From contig CACJFE010000003.1 in assembly GCA_902592655.1 (NCBI GenBank), positions 109,489-173,488 of the forward strand: 64,000 nucleotides of DNA. The letters are read 5' to 3'. The translations under genes and the position numbers were made by a program. This document shows, piece after piece, positions 18,335-26,798 of the stretch. Each line of letters starts with the position of its first letter. The first letter of the stretch is position 1. The stretch is from an uncultured Pelagibacteraceae bacterium (GTDB lineage: Bacteria; Pseudomonadota; Alphaproteobacteria; Pelagibacterales; Pelagibacteraceae). Under the pieces are notes generated by a model, which was not told the DNA's origin, did no database searches, and saw only the letters and a list, made by a program, of their open reading frames with translations.

Positions 18335-19228
18335 TTATTTCAGATATTCCCTTTTTCTCGAAAGTTTAAATCTTCTGTAAACTAATATTAAGACTAGTAA
18401 TAAAAATACTGCTCCAATTCTAAATTCTGTCCCTAAAATATAATCAGCAAATTCTTCAAAAAGTCCTAACCCCATCCCTGAAACTGCTACTGCAGGTAAA
18501 TTTCCAAGACCTGCAACAATAACTATCATGAAAGATCTTACTGTATATGGAAGGCCTACATAAGGGTGAAGTGTTAGAGTGATTGAAATTAAAGCACCCG
18601 CAATCCCACATAACGCAGCGTTAATTCCAAAAGTTGCAGCGTAAACTTTTTCTGTATCTACACCTAAAATTTTTGCAGCTCTTGCATTTTGTGCTGTAGC
18701 TCTTATAGCTCTTCCAAGTTTAGATTTCCTCATATAAATGACCAGAGCTATTGCATATAAAACACTAATAAAAGCTGAGAATATTTTTGAATTTGGTAGC
18801 GTTACTGAATTATCAAATAACATTGTTGTTCCGTATTCAGATTGTGCAACAACAACGTCAGCACCAAAAATAAAATTCATTAGCTGTTGGAATACAATGG
18901 CAATACCAAAAGTTGCTAAAATTGAAATAAATAAATCTCGGTCTACAACTTTATTAATCACAAGTTTGTAAAGTCCCCATCCCACAAAAAACATTATTAT
19001 GGGAGAAATGATAACTCCCCAAGCAGGATGAATTCCCCAAAGATAGATAGTGTATGCAATATAACCTCCGAGAATTACTAGATCACCCTGTGCAATATTG
19101 ATTATATTCATCACACCCCATTGAAGAGCCATGCCGTATGCGATCAATGCAAACAATATACCTAAAAGAATTCCATCCAGTGATGCCTGGACCATTAACA
19201 TTGGAGCTTTAAAAATAAGAAAGTCCAT
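18335..19228 (-). CDS. livH: branched-chain amino acid-type ABC permease LivH
   Basis: The 297-residue protein has about eight helices and LivH motifs: DGILLGILFALIAYGMALQWGVMNIINIAQGDLVILGGYIAY at the N-terminus, and RAIRATAQNARAAKILGVDTEKVYAATFGINAALCGIAGALIS as the EAA-like coupling loop, then YTVRSFMIVIVAGLGNLPAVAVSGMGLGLFEE. It is the first permease gene after the binding protein, separated from it by a hairpin terminator at 19251-19278, so its expression probably depends on readthrough. Confidence 0.93.
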   Translation of the reverse strand: MDFLIFKAPMLMVQASLDGILLGILFALIAYGMALQWGVMNIINIAQGDLVILGGYIAYTIYLWGIHPAWGVIISPIIMFFVGWGLYKLVINKVVDRDLFISILATFGIAIVFQQLMNFIFGADVVVAQSEYGTTMLFDNSVTLPNSKIFSAFISVLYAIALVIYMRKSKLGRAIRATAQNARAAKILGVDTEKVYAATFGINAALCGIAGALISITLTLHPYVGLPYTVRSFMIVIVAGLGNLPAVAVSGMGLGLFEEFADYILGTEFRIGAVFLLLVLILVYRRFKLSRKREYLK

Positions 19229-19250
19229 AAAATTTTAAAACTTATAAAAG

Positions 19251-19278
19251 AAAAGCCCCTAGAAAACTAGGGGCTTTT
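19251..19278 (-). terminator. intrinsic terminator between the binding-protein gene and livH
   Basis: A perfect 12-bp inverted repeat AAAAGCCCCTAG/CTAGGGGCTTTT with an AAAA loop lies 18 bp past the end of the binding-protein gene and 22 bp before livH. On the minus strand it forms a GC-rich stem ending in a U-tract. It likely keeps most transcripts to the binding-protein gene alone. Confidence 0.85.
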
Positions 19279-19296
19279 CAAATTATTCAGAAGTTA

Positions 19297-20538
19297 TTAG
19301 CTTCTTTCAGACCATTTCGGGATTGGATGATAGAACTTGTCAGAAGCCCATTTTGTAGGAGCTACTACTCTATTCTCACAATCATCGCCTTTACATCTTA
19401 CTTGGAACAAGATCATTGGCTTGGCAACGTTTTGGCCACCAGGTCCAAATTTAATATTTCCATAGAAAGTTTGCATTTCTGTATCAACTAGCGCGTCTCT
19501 TACTGCATCTCTATCAAAAGAATTTGCTCTTTCGAACGCATCTTTAAATACTAACAATGCTGCAGAAGACTCTGCTGATTGATATGGCGGGTCATATCCA
19601 AATTCTTTTTGGAAGTCTTTAGCGTATTTCTTACCAGAGCCAAAGAATTTATCTTTGTAAGATAAATTTTTGTGCCACTGAGAAGCGCACAATGCGAATT
19701 CTGATTTCTTTCCATGTTGTTTAGAAAGTTTTGCAGCATCACAGTGTGTCATCGCTAACATAGGAACATCAACTTTCATTTCAGAAATTTGTCTGATTGC
19801 AGTTAATGCGCCTTTTGTGTGACCTGATACAACAAGTACATCTGGCTTAACAGCTTTTACTTTAGCCAATGTAGCTGCCATATCGTTTAGTTCTTTTGGT
19901 AGTTTGTCATCGATGATGATCTCAGATCCAGTTCTTTTCGCTGCATCTAAAATACCAAGTCTCACGTCTTGTGAGAAAGCATCTTGTTCAAATGCTTGAG
20001 CAATTTTTACTCCTTTACCACCGTTTTTTTCTACCGCTAAATCGATAGCTACTTCAAGGTACTGATTAGCTGGTGATAACACCGCGAACAAATATTTATA
20101 TCCTTTAGTAAATAAAGATCTAGATGCACCATTTGCTTCAACCATAGGAATTTTATATTTCTCGGTTACTGGTGCAATGGCTTTCGTTAAACCTGAACTG
20201 TATGGTCCAAGCATGTAATGAACGCCATCTTGTTTAATTAGTCTTTCAGCTAACTGAGCGGCTCTTTTTGGGTTTGACTCATCATCATAGTAAATGATCT
20301 CAAACTTATATTTCTTACCTTGTACTTCTACTCCACCCATTTTGTTAATTCTCTCAACGGCCATGTTATAACCATTTTGAGTATGAACTCCGTTTGAAGA
20401 GTATTTACCTGTAAGAGATATTGCAGAACCTAACACAATGTACTCACCTTCTACTTTTGCAAAAGAAGAAGTGAAAGAAACAAGTGCTAAAGTTATTGCT
20501 GAAATAAATGTAACAAATAGTTTAGCTATTTTATTCAT
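19297..20538 (-). CDS. ABC transporter periplasmic binding protein, branched-chain amino acid/amide type
   Basis: The 413-residue protein has a signal peptide (to about residue 27, SSFA) and a type I periplasmic-binding fold: IVLGSAISLTGKYSSNGVHTQNGYNMAVERINKMGGVEV, YYDDESNPKRAAQLAERLIKQDGVHYMLGPYSSGLTKAIAPV, then YKYLFAVLSPANQYLEVAIDLAV and a C-terminal domain with AALLVFKDAFERANSFDRDAVRDAL. Two cysteines near the C-terminus (VRCKGDDCENR) may form a disulfide. It captures the substrate for LivHMGF; substrate identity (branched-chain amino acid, urea or another) is not settled. It leads the operon, with a promoter at 20575-20603. Confidence 0.9.
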   Translation of the reverse strand: MNKIAKLFVTFISAITLALVSFTSSFAKVEGEYIVLGSAISLTGKYSSNGVHTQNGYNMAVERINKMGGVEVQGKKYKFEIIYYDDESNPKRAAQLAERLIKQDGVHYMLGPYSSGLTKAIAPVTEKYKIPMVEANGASRSLFTKGYKYLFAVLSPANQYLEVAIDLAVEKNGGKGVKIAQAFEQDAFSQDVRLGILDAAKRTGSEIIIDDKLPKELNDMAATLAKVKAVKPDVLVVSGHTKGALTAIRQISEMKVDVPMLAMTHCDAAKLSKQHGKKSEFALCASQWHKNLSYKDKFFGSGKKYAKDFQKEFGYDPPYQSAESSAALLVFKDAFERANSFDRDAVRDALVDTEMQTFYGNIKFGPGGQNVAKPMILFQVRCKGDDCENRVVAPTKWASDKFYHPIPKWSERS

Positions 20539-20574
20539 TATTTCCCTTCTTGTTAATTAATTAATTAATAATTA

Positions 20575-20603
20575 ATTAAAACAAGAAATAGAGATTTTGA
20601 CAA
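20575..20603 (-). promoter_or_regulatory. putative sigma-70 promoter of the liv-azl-glaH operon
   Basis: On the minus strand TTGTCA (20598-20603), a 17-bp spacer and TTTAAT (20575-20580) precede the binding-protein ATG by about 36 bp. The leader has alternating TTAATTAA repeats and then AGAAGGGA as ribosome-binding site seven bases before ATG. Confidence 0.55.
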
Positions 20604-20616
20604 CAGTAAGAAGTGA

Positions 20617-21231
20617 TTAAAAATTCTGTGTCGCAGCAATGTAAACTGCTAAAATTAAAAGAACACACGCAGAAATTGTATTTAATAGCTTTGGTTTACT
20701 TCTTAACCACACTGAAATTTTTTCAGCTGCTAATCCATAAATCATTAGCGTTAAAAAATCTAAAACAACATATGTTATTAATAATATTAAAAACTGTGAA
20801 ATGATATTTGATCCGAAATTAATAAAAGTAGGAAAAATTGTTCCAAAAAATAAAAGTGCTTTTGGGCTTAAACCTGCAACTAATAATCCATCTTTATAAA
20901 ACGATAGTGGTGATTTTAAATTTTGATCTTTAGAATTAAAACTTTTTATTTTAGAATTAAAAGTGTCATAGGCTAAATAAACTATATAAAATATCCCAGC
21001 CCATTTTAAATAATATAGAACTTGTGGGTTATCACTTAAAAAAGAGCCAATTAAAAAAACTACTAAAATAGCTTGGATAGTATTTGCAGATATATCTCCT
21101 AAAGCAGTCCAAACAGATCTATTTAATCCATAGTTTAATGTGTGTGAAACTATTACAACTCTGGGCGGACCTGGAGAAATAAATAAAAATAAAATGATTT
21201 GTAAAAATATTATATAGTCTGTTGGAAACAT
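20617..21231 (-). CDS. LysE-family translocator
   Basis: The 204-residue protein has about six helices; FLFISPGPPRVVIVSHTLNYGLNRSVWTALGDISANTIQAILV corresponds to the LysE/RhtB SPGPxxxxV...GxxxGxxxxxGxxxG block, and KDGLLVAGLSPKALLFFGTIFPTFI to the second conserved region. It probably exports an amino acid. It is upstream of, and codirectional with, the liv operon; its stop is 14 bp before that operon's promoter, so the two could also be joined by readthrough. Confidence 0.85.
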   Translation of the reverse strand: MFPTDYIIFLQIILFLFISPGPPRVVIVSHTLNYGLNRSVWTALGDISANTIQAILVVFLIGSFLSDNPQVLYYLKWAGIFYIVYLAYDTFNSKIKSFNSKDQNLKSPLSFYKDGLLVAGLSPKALLFFGTIFPTFINFGSNIISQFLILLITYVVLDFLTLMIYGLAAEKISVWLRSKPKLLNTISACVLLILAVYIAATQNF

Positions 21232-21256
21232 TTAATTATTCACTATATATAAATTT

Positions 21257-21553
21257 ATGAAGAAAAAAAGTTTTATCCCTCAAACAAGAGTTAAAAATCC
21301 CGAGCCAAAAGAAAAGGATGATAATTGGATTATTTGGGCGGCATGGGCGGATAGGATTACTTTTGAAGAGATAAAAGAAAAAACTGGAAAAAATGAGTCT
21401 CAAGTCATTAAAATAATGCGAAAAAATTTAAAACCAGGTTCGTTTCGTTTGTGGAGAAAAAGAGTGCATAATACTAGCATCAAACATAGGAAAAAGTTTC
21501 AATTACGAAGAAAAAAACTTAGAGAAAAAATTAAATTAACTGATATATATTAA
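21257..21553 (+). CDS. TIGR03643/DUF2805 family protein
   Basis: This 98-residue basic protein has the family core DNWIIWAAWADRITFEEIKEKTGKNESQVIKIMRKNLKPGSFRLWRKRV, which reads as a small helix-turn-helix-like domain, with a lysine/arginine-rich tail. Function is unknown for the family; a nucleic-acid contact is plausible from charge. It is followed after 2 bp by grxC, so they are likely cotranscribed. Confidence 0.75.
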   Translation: MKKKSFIPQTRVKNPEPKEKDDNWIIWAAWADRITFEEIKEKTGKNESQVIKIMRKNLKPGSFRLWRKRVHNTSIKHRKKFQLRRKKLREKIKLTDIY

Positions 21554-21555
21554 TT

Positions 21556-21816
21556 ATGAAAAAAGTTACAATGTATACTGGCAATCCTTGCTCATTTTGT
21601 GCAGCTGCTAAAGCATTATTAAAAACAAAAAATGTTGAGATAGAGGAAATAGATATTTGGGCAGATCCAGCAAATGCTAAAGAAATGCTTCAAAGAACTA
21701 ATGGTGTAAGAACTATTCCTCAAATTTTTATCGGCGATCATTACATTGGTGGTAATGATAAACTTCAGGAAGCCAATAGAAATGGCGAATTAGATAAAAT
21801 AATAGATGGAAAATGA
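21556..21816 (+). CDS. grxC: glutaredoxin 3
   Basis: The 86-residue protein has a glutaredoxin fold with active site NPCSFC (Cys12 and Cys15), cis-proline region RTIPQIFIGDHYIGGNDKLQ and the usual GrxC length. The CSFC form replaces the textbook CPYC. It reduces disulfides and mixed glutathione disulfides in the cytoplasm. The end overlaps msrB by 4 bp (ATGA), which ties it to methionine-sulfoxide repair. Confidence 0.92.
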   Translation: MKKVTMYTGNPCSFCAAAKALLKTKNVEIEEIDIWADPANAKEMLQRTNGVRTIPQIFIGDHYIGGNDKLQEANRNGELDKIIDGK

Positions 21817-22265
21817 GGAGAAATTTTTTAAAATATTTAAGCTTAACAATTTTTTCCTTTTTTATTCTTCCTTTAAACTCACTATTTGCTAATACAAAAA
21901 AAATTATCAATAAAAACCTTACAAAAAAACAAAAAGAAATAATGTTTAACGAGGGTACTGAAAGACCTTTTTCTAGTGATTTACTTAGAGAAAGTAGAAA
22001 AGGTTTTTATCATTGCGCTAATTGTGGAAATAAACTTTTTGCTTCTACTAGTAAATTCGACAGTGGCACTGGTTGGCCATCATTTTCAGAGGCTTTACCT
22101 GGAGCATTTAAAACTAAGATAGATTATAAATTTGGAATGAAAAGAACAGAATATCATTGTGCTAAATGCGGCGCACATCATGGACATGTCTTTAACGATG
22201 GGCCAACTAAAAGTGGTAAAAGATTTTGTAGTAATGGTCTTTGTCTTATTTTTAGACCTGAATAA
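21813..22265 (+). CDS. msrB: peptide-methionine (R)-S-oxide reductase, exported form
   Basis: The 150-residue protein has an N-terminal signal sequence (MRRNFLKYLSLTIFSFFILPLNSLFA) before an MsrB domain. Zinc-site pairs HCANCG and HCAKCGAHHGHVFNDGP, the GTGWPSF block and the catalytic RFCSNG are all present. It reduces methionine-R-sulfoxide in proteins, here probably in the periplasm. It overlaps grxC by 4 bp. A second MsrB without signal peptide is at 25799-26176, so the two probably serve different compartments. Confidence 0.9.
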   Translation: MRRNFLKYLSLTIFSFFILPLNSLFANTKKIINKNLTKKQKEIMFNEGTERPFSSDLLRESRKGFYHCANCGNKLFASTSKFDSGTGWPSFSEALPGAFKTKIDYKFGMKRTEYHCAKCGAHHGHVFNDGPTKSGKRFCSNGLCLIFRPE

Positions 22266-22327
22266 AAATCTTTTACTTAATAAAAAAATAGTGGAAAAAA
22301 ATTAAAATTATTGTGAGACGTAATTTC

Positions 22328-23119
22328 TTAATTGATAAATCTTTTTATAATTTTTGAAACACCAATTAAAGAACCTGAGGCATGTTTGCCTTCAATTATA
22401 TAAAGTTCACTTTTTAACCCTTTAGTGATTAACATTTCATGATAGTTTTTTGATAATACTGGAAATGCATTTGTGTCATCCCTCCCAACAATAATAATTG
22501 TATGAGAGTCTTTGGAGATTCCATTTATATTTCTATGAGGTGAAGTTTTCAGTTTAAAAACACTTTCTCCCTTCATTTTTCTCCAATTCTCAAAATTACA
22601 AGGGCAAGAAATTAATATTGTTTTATCAATTAAATTTGGGATACGGCTATTTATTGTAGCTAAAGAAAATGCGCCTCCAGAATGACCAATCATAATTAAA
22701 CTATTAGCTCTGTAGTATTCTTTGAGATTTTGAGCTGCTTTTGCAACTAACTCTAATTTCTCCCATTTATAATTAGTTTTTGATTTTCTAGTTTCTTGGT
22801 AACTTCCATAAGATTTTCGCCCTGAGTCAAGAGTGTATCCTGGTCTTGCGAGAAAGAAAAAATTAGCATTTTCTGACAGCAATTCATTTCCTAATTTCCA
22901 ATATCCCTTTTTTCCAGGAGGTTTTACGCCAGAAGATAAATCGCCATGTAAAAATATAATTAAGTTTTTTTTGTTTTGCTTTATATCACCAATGGATTGG
23001 AGTGCTATACACTTGTTTTTTTCAGCAGAAACAAAAGTTAAAAAATCTTCCTTTTCACATGCTAAAGAATAATTGGGAAAGATTAAAAAAATTAGAAATA
23101 AGACTTTATCCTTTATCAT
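22328..23119 (-). CDS. exported alpha/beta hydrolase
   Basis: The 263-residue protein has a signal peptide ending near SLA-C (residues 17-21) and an alpha/beta-hydrolase core: LIIFLHGDLSSGVKP strand-loop, LIMIGHSGGAFSLATINSRIP with the nucleophile elbow GHSGG, TIIIVGRDDTNAF for the acid and EGKHASGSL for the histidine. The preceding PGKKGYWKLGNELLSENANFFFLARPGY fits an oxyanion-side segment. The substrate is unknown. It overlaps the ribokinase gene by 4 bp. Confidence 0.75.
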   Translation of the reverse strand: MIKDKVLFLIFLIFPNYSLACEKEDFLTFVSAEKNKCIALQSIGDIKQNKKNLIIFLHGDLSSGVKPPGKKGYWKLGNELLSENANFFFLARPGYTLDSGRKSYGSYQETRKSKTNYKWEKLELVAKAAQNLKEYYRANSLIMIGHSGGAFSLATINSRIPNLIDKTILISCPCNFENWRKMKGESVFKLKTSPHRNINGISKDSHTIIIVGRDDTNAFPVLSKNYHEMLITKGLKSELYIIEGKHASGSLIGVSKIIKRFIN

Positions 23120-24018
23120 TTTATATCACTAGAAAAAGGCATCGCATCTCCTGCCCCAAGCTTTGTAGTAGAAATTCCTGCAACTTTATTTGCCAATTTT
23201 AAACACTCTTTTATTGGTTTTTCTTTTGATAGCCCGTAAGCTAAACCTCCGTTAAAGGCATCACCTGCTCCGGTAGTATCAATGGCTTTAACAGCTTCAG
23301 CTTTTAAATAAATTTCCTCTTTTCCATCAGAATAAAATAAACCTTTTTCTCCTAGAGTAATTATTACTTTTTTTATTCCTAGATTTATTAGTTTATCTGC
23401 TGCCTGCTTTGCTTCTTGATCATTAGTAATCTTTATGCCTGTATAAAATTCAGCCTCGGTTTCATTAGGCGTAAAAAAATCGATATTATTATAAAACTCT
23501 TTTGAAATTTCAGATGCCGGTGCAGGATTTAAAATAGTAATGCATCCATTTTCTTTAGCAGTTTTCAAACAATGTAAGGTTACGTCTTTAGGAACCTCTA
23601 ATTGAGTTAAAAAAATTTTTGATCTTTTTATTAAATTAATTTGTTTTTCAATTTCATTTATTCGCAAAGAACTTGGGGCGCCTACAATTACATTGATTGC
23701 ATTTTTTCCAGTATTTTGATCAACTAAAATTCCAGCTACACCAGTTTGTTGGCTGCCGTCTTGAATTATATTTTCTGTAGAAATTTTATTTTTTTCAAGA
23801 GTTTTAAGAGCTAACTCTCCGTATGCGTCTTTACCAATTTTACTTATAAAGTTTGTATTTCCGCCAAGTCTTGCAATTGCTATGGCTTGATTGCAACCTT
23901 TTCCTCCTGGACCCACATTATATTTTTTTCCCAAAATAGTTTCACCTATTGATGGGATTTTAGGTCCTGAAAAACTTATGTCAGCAACAAAAATTCCTAA
24001 GACTGTTATTTCGCTCAT
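23116..24018 (-). CDS. rbsK: ribokinase (PfkB family)
   Basis: The 300-residue PfkB-family kinase has KKYNVGPGGKGCNQAIAIARLGG near residues 31-53 and the second signature DTTGAGDAFNGGLAYGLS with the catalytic Asp. LNPAPASEI and TPNETEAEFYTG are typical of ribokinases. It phosphorylates ribose, or possibly another pentose or nucleoside-derived sugar, on O5. Its start base is shared with the ccdA stop, so it follows ccdA in the same transcript, and it overlaps the hydrolase gene. Confidence 0.85.
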   Translation of the reverse strand: MSEITVLGIFVADISFSGPKIPSIGETILGKKYNVGPGGKGCNQAIAIARLGGNTNFISKIGKDAYGELALKTLEKNKISTENIIQDGSQQTGVAGILVDQNTGKNAINVIVGAPSSLRINEIEKQINLIKRSKIFLTQLEVPKDVTLHCLKTAKENGCITILNPAPASEISKEFYNNIDFFTPNETEAEFYTGIKITNDQEAKQAADKLINLGIKKVIITLGEKGLFYSDGKEEIYLKAEAVKAIDTTGAGDAFNGGLAYGLSKEKPIKECLKLANKVAGISTTKLGAGDAMPFSSDIK

Positions 24019-24734
24019 TAACCAACTTTAGCGAGAATTGGAAAGGTCGTCAAAATATAATAACTTATAACTTGAATATAATTTGTAGTAATCAAGATGC
24101 CAGTTAGTAAAAGAATAGCTCCGCCAGATTTTGTAATAGTACCATAATATTTTCCAAAACCTTTTTTAGAATTTAAAAATCTACTCATGTAGTATCCTGA
24201 TAATATAAATGGGATAGCTAATCCTAAAGAATAAAATGATAATAATAAAACCCCTTTGCTAATAGTAGCTTCAGTAGCAGATAACGCAATTATAGATCCT
24301 AAAACCGGACCAATGCAAGGTGTCCAACCAAATGCAAAAGCTGCACCAACTATAAAAGGAAACGCATAATTATCTTTATAACTTGAATTAGTTTGAATTC
24401 TTTTTTCAGTGTTTAAAAAAGAAAAATTTAAAAAACCTAACATTTGTAATGAAAAAATAATAATTATTAATCCTGCAACAATCCGTAATTCATTAGAAAA
24501 GAAAAGAAGCACGTTTCCTATTGCAGAAGCGGCCGCTCCAAGTGTTATAAAAACAAATGAGAAACCTAGTGAAAAAAGAATAGTTTTAGTCAAAACTATT
24601 GATTTATCTTTATCTATTTCCCCTAAATCTTTTCCAGTAATATATGAAATGTAACCTGGGATAATTGGAAGTACGCAAGGGGTGAGAAAACTTATAAATC
24701 CAGCCCCAAAAGCGAACACAAGTTTAATGATCAT
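24018..24734 (-). CDS. ccdA: CcdA-type thiol-disulfide membrane transporter for cytochrome c maturation
   Basis: The 238-residue protein has six helices and the two redox-active prolyl-cysteine motifs: GFISFLTPCVLPIIPGYISYITG (near residue 20) and FAFGWTPCIGPVLGSIIALS (near 138). These match CcdA, which carries reducing equivalents across the inner membrane for haem attachment to c-type cytochromes. Its start is 50 bp from the divergent small membrane protein gene. Confidence 0.92.
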   Translation of the reverse strand: MIIKLVFAFGAGFISFLTPCVLPIIPGYISYITGKDLGEIDKDKSIVLTKTILFSLGFSFVFITLGAAASAIGNVLLFFSNELRIVAGLIIIIFSLQMLGFLNFSFLNTEKRIQTNSSYKDNYAFPFIVGAAFAFGWTPCIGPVLGSIIALSATEATISKGVLLLSFYSLGLAIPFILSGYYMSRFLNSKKGFGKYYGTITKSGGAILLLTGILITTNYIQVISYYILTTFPILAKVG

Positions 24735-24784
24735 ATTACGTTTATATTTGCCTTTGAACTTTACCGCAATTACAATATTGGCTC

Positions 24785-25129
24785 ATGATAATTAAGTACG
24801 CAGGTTTTTTATTCACTCTTTTGTGGTCATATACTTTCATTAAGTCTCAAAGTATTTTTAAAAAAGGATCAGGTATTTTAATCACATTATTTGTAACCAA
24901 TATATCCTGGTTCACATTTATCGCAGCTTGTTTTTATGGCCTTAAAAATTTTAGCTTTTACCATGCTTTACTTGGTATAGCTTTAAGTATTATTTTGGTT
25001 CACTTGGCTTTTTCTCGATTAACTTTATTCATCAATAACAAATTTCAGGATAAAAACATGCTTTTAAAGATTAAAACATTTATTGAATATTTAATTCTAA
25101 TAGCAGTTGGATATTTTATATTTTTTTAA
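24785..25129 (+). CDS. uncharacterised 114-residue membrane protein
   Basis: The protein has four hydrophobic segments (about 5-18, 29-49, 58-79 and 96-113) separated by basic loops. No family was recognised. It sits between divergent ccdA and a convergent histidine phosphatase gene, whose end it overlaps by 4 bp. The neat fit and clean hydropathy support a real gene. Confidence 0.65.
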   Translation: MIIKYAGFLFTLLWSYTFIKSQSIFKKGSGILITLFVTNISWFTFIAACFYGLKNFSFYHALLGIALSIILVHLAFSRLTLFINNKFQDKNMLLKIKTFIEYLILIAVGYFIFF

Positions 25130-25683
25130 AAAGTATTAACTGTAGATAAAACTTTAAAATTTTTATCAGTGACAACTAGTTCTCCCGATCTTGTTGTTTC
25201 TCCAGTTATTGCCAAGATAATTACATAATGCGTAACTAAGACTAGATTTCCTCCTTTACCATTCCAGCTACTTACATATTTTTTTAAGTCTTTAATCTGT
25301 TGTTTTTCATTTTGGTCGTATGGTGGAGTATAAGTAGAATTTAACGCAGAAAATTCTTTAAAATTACCAAAAGCATATTTTGCGGTATCTTTGCATCTAC
25401 ACCACTGGCTTGATAAAACTTGATCAATTTTAACTTTTTTTTCTCTAAAAAGTTTACCAATTTTTTTCGCTTGATTAATGCCCATCATGTCGAGATTTCT
25501 TTGAGTTTTACAATCTTCAATTTTAAATCCTTCTGGGTCTCCGCCCCCAGGAGCTTTAGCGTGTCTAATTAAAATAATTTTATCTCCATCCTGAGCTGGT
25601 TTCCAATTTTGTTCTGATGCGTGAGTATGAAATAAAGTTAAAGAGAATGTAATTATAAATAGGGAAATAATTTGCTTCTTCAT
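25126..25683 (-). CDS. exported histidine phosphatase family protein
   Basis: The 185-residue protein has a signal peptide (to about residue 22, THA) and the phosphoglycerate-mutase-like fold: ILIRHAKAPGGGDP with the catalytic RHA histidine near residue 41, QAKKIGKLFREKKVKIDQVLSSQWCRCKDTAKYAFG, and the second histidine in LVLVTHYVIILAITG. It resembles periplasmic SixA/Ais-like phosphatases rather than mutases. The substrate is unknown. Confidence 0.82.
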   Translation of the reverse strand: MKKQIISLFIITFSLTLFHTHASEQNWKPAQDGDKIILIRHAKAPGGGDPEGFKIEDCKTQRNLDMMGINQAKKIGKLFREKKVKIDQVLSSQWCRCKDTAKYAFGNFKEFSALNSTYTPPYDQNEKQQIKDLKKYVSSWNGKGGNLVLVTHYVIILAITGETTRSGELVVTDKNFKVLSTVNTF

Positions 25684-25798
25684 GGTGGATGAAATGATAA
25701 TCTAACAAACTTATGTTGCCTTGGTCTAGAGGACGTGGCAAATTACATTATAATTTTTTGATAGGTTGTATTAAAACACTTAATTGGTTTGTGTATAA

Positions 25799-26176
25799 CT
25801 ACTCGCTTTTTGGTTTAAAGATTAAACAGATACCGTTATTACAATATCGTTTCCCAGTTGGTTGTGGACCGTCATCAAATACATGACCGTGATGACCCCC
25901 ACATTTTTTACAATGATACTCGGTTCTTGGATAGCCAATGTGCATATCTTTTTTTTCTTCGAATACTCCTGGTACAGACACGAAAAAAGAAGGCCAGCCA
26001 GAACCACTCTCATATTTAGCTATAGACTCAAACAACTTTGTTTCGCATCCTACACAATGGTATGAGCCCTCTCTTTTTTCTTGATTTAAAGGACTGCTAC
26101 CTGGAGGCTCTGTTCCCTCTTGTTTTAAAACATAATTTTGTTCTGGAGTTAAATTTGGATCCCAATCTTTACTCAT
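25799..26176 (-). CDS. msrB: peptide-methionine (R)-S-oxide reductase, cytoplasmic form
   Basis: The 125-residue MsrB lacks a signal peptide. It shows [21 protein letters not shown], zinc pairs HCVGCE and [24 protein letters not shown] and the catalytic [11 protein letters not shown]. It repairs methionine-R-sulfoxide in cytoplasmic proteins. Its start overlaps the cysE stop by 8 bp, so the two are translated from one message. Confidence 0.92.
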   Translation of the reverse strand: MSKDWDPNLTPEQNYVLKQEGTEPPGSSPLNQEKREGSYHCVGCETKLFESIAKYESGSGWPSFFVSVPGVFEEKKDMHIGYPRTEYHCKKCGGHHGHVFDDGPQPTGKRYCNNGICLIFKPKSE

Positions 26177-26744
26177 CTTTTACTTTATCGTCTACACCAT
26201 AAGGTCTGAAGCTACCTTTATTTTCCAACTTGACTGCTCTAGCAGGGATGCCAACCATCGTTGCGTTTTCTGGTACATCTTTTACTACAACTGCGTTAGC
26301 TGCAATTCTTGCATTGTTACCTACTTTAATTGGCCCAATTATTTGTGCGCCAGACCCGATCACAACATCATTGCCAATCGTAGGATGTCTTTTTTCATGT
26401 CGTTGTCTCTCGCTATCTATACTGGGAGAACTCCCACCTAAAGTGACGTTGTGATATATAGTAACGTTGTCTCCAATTTCAGAAGTTTCGCCGACTACTA
26501 CCCCCATACCATGATCAATAAATAAATTTTTACCTATCTTGGCCCCGGGATGAATTTCAATACCTGTAAAAAATCTTATTGTTTGTGAAATAATTCTAGC
26601 TATTAAGTCAAATCCAGCTTTGTAAAAAAAGTTTGATATTTGATGAAAGAAAACTGCCTTTACACCAGGGTATGTGAGAATGATACTTATTATTGATTTT
26701 GCCGCAGGATCTCTTTTTTTTATAGATTCTAAATAATCATTCAT
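26169..26744 (-). CDS. cysE: serine O-acetyltransferase
   Basis: A left-handed beta-helix acetyltransferase: [92 protein letters not shown]. It makes O-acetylserine for cysteine synthesis. The ATG at 26744 ([18 protein letters not shown]) matches the usual CysE N-terminus and gives 191 residues; a further upstream start at 26816 would overlap the divergent VOC gene. It lies upstream of msrB and 1.7 kb from metY, another O-acyl amino-acid sulfur enzyme. Confidence 0.9.
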   Translation of the reverse strand: MNDYLESIKKRDPAAKSIISIILTYPGVKAVFFHQISNFFYKAGFDLIARIISQTIRFFTGIEIHPGAKIGKNLFIDHGMGVVVGETSEIGDNVTIYHNVTLGGSSPSIDSERQRHEKRHPTIGNDVVIGSGAQIIGPIKVGNNARIAANAVVVKDVPENATMVGIPARAVKLENKGSFRPYGVDDKVKDE

Positions 26745-26798
26745 AAGATGTATATAATGACTACTTGATAAATTTAAAGAAGAATATATATAAACGCC

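Noticed and set aside
20549..20580. TTAATTAATTAATTAA repeats in the liv leader as a regulatory palindrome array
   Set aside because: Low-complexity AT sequence is expected at this base composition; only the promoter reading is kept.
25716..25741. TTGCC...GGCAA hairpin with a GGTCTAGAGGAC centre, suggestive of a tRNA D-arm or small RNA
   Set aside because: Only a 5-bp closing stem; no anticodon or T arm follows, and no U-tract directly adjoins. Not enough for a tRNA or terminator.
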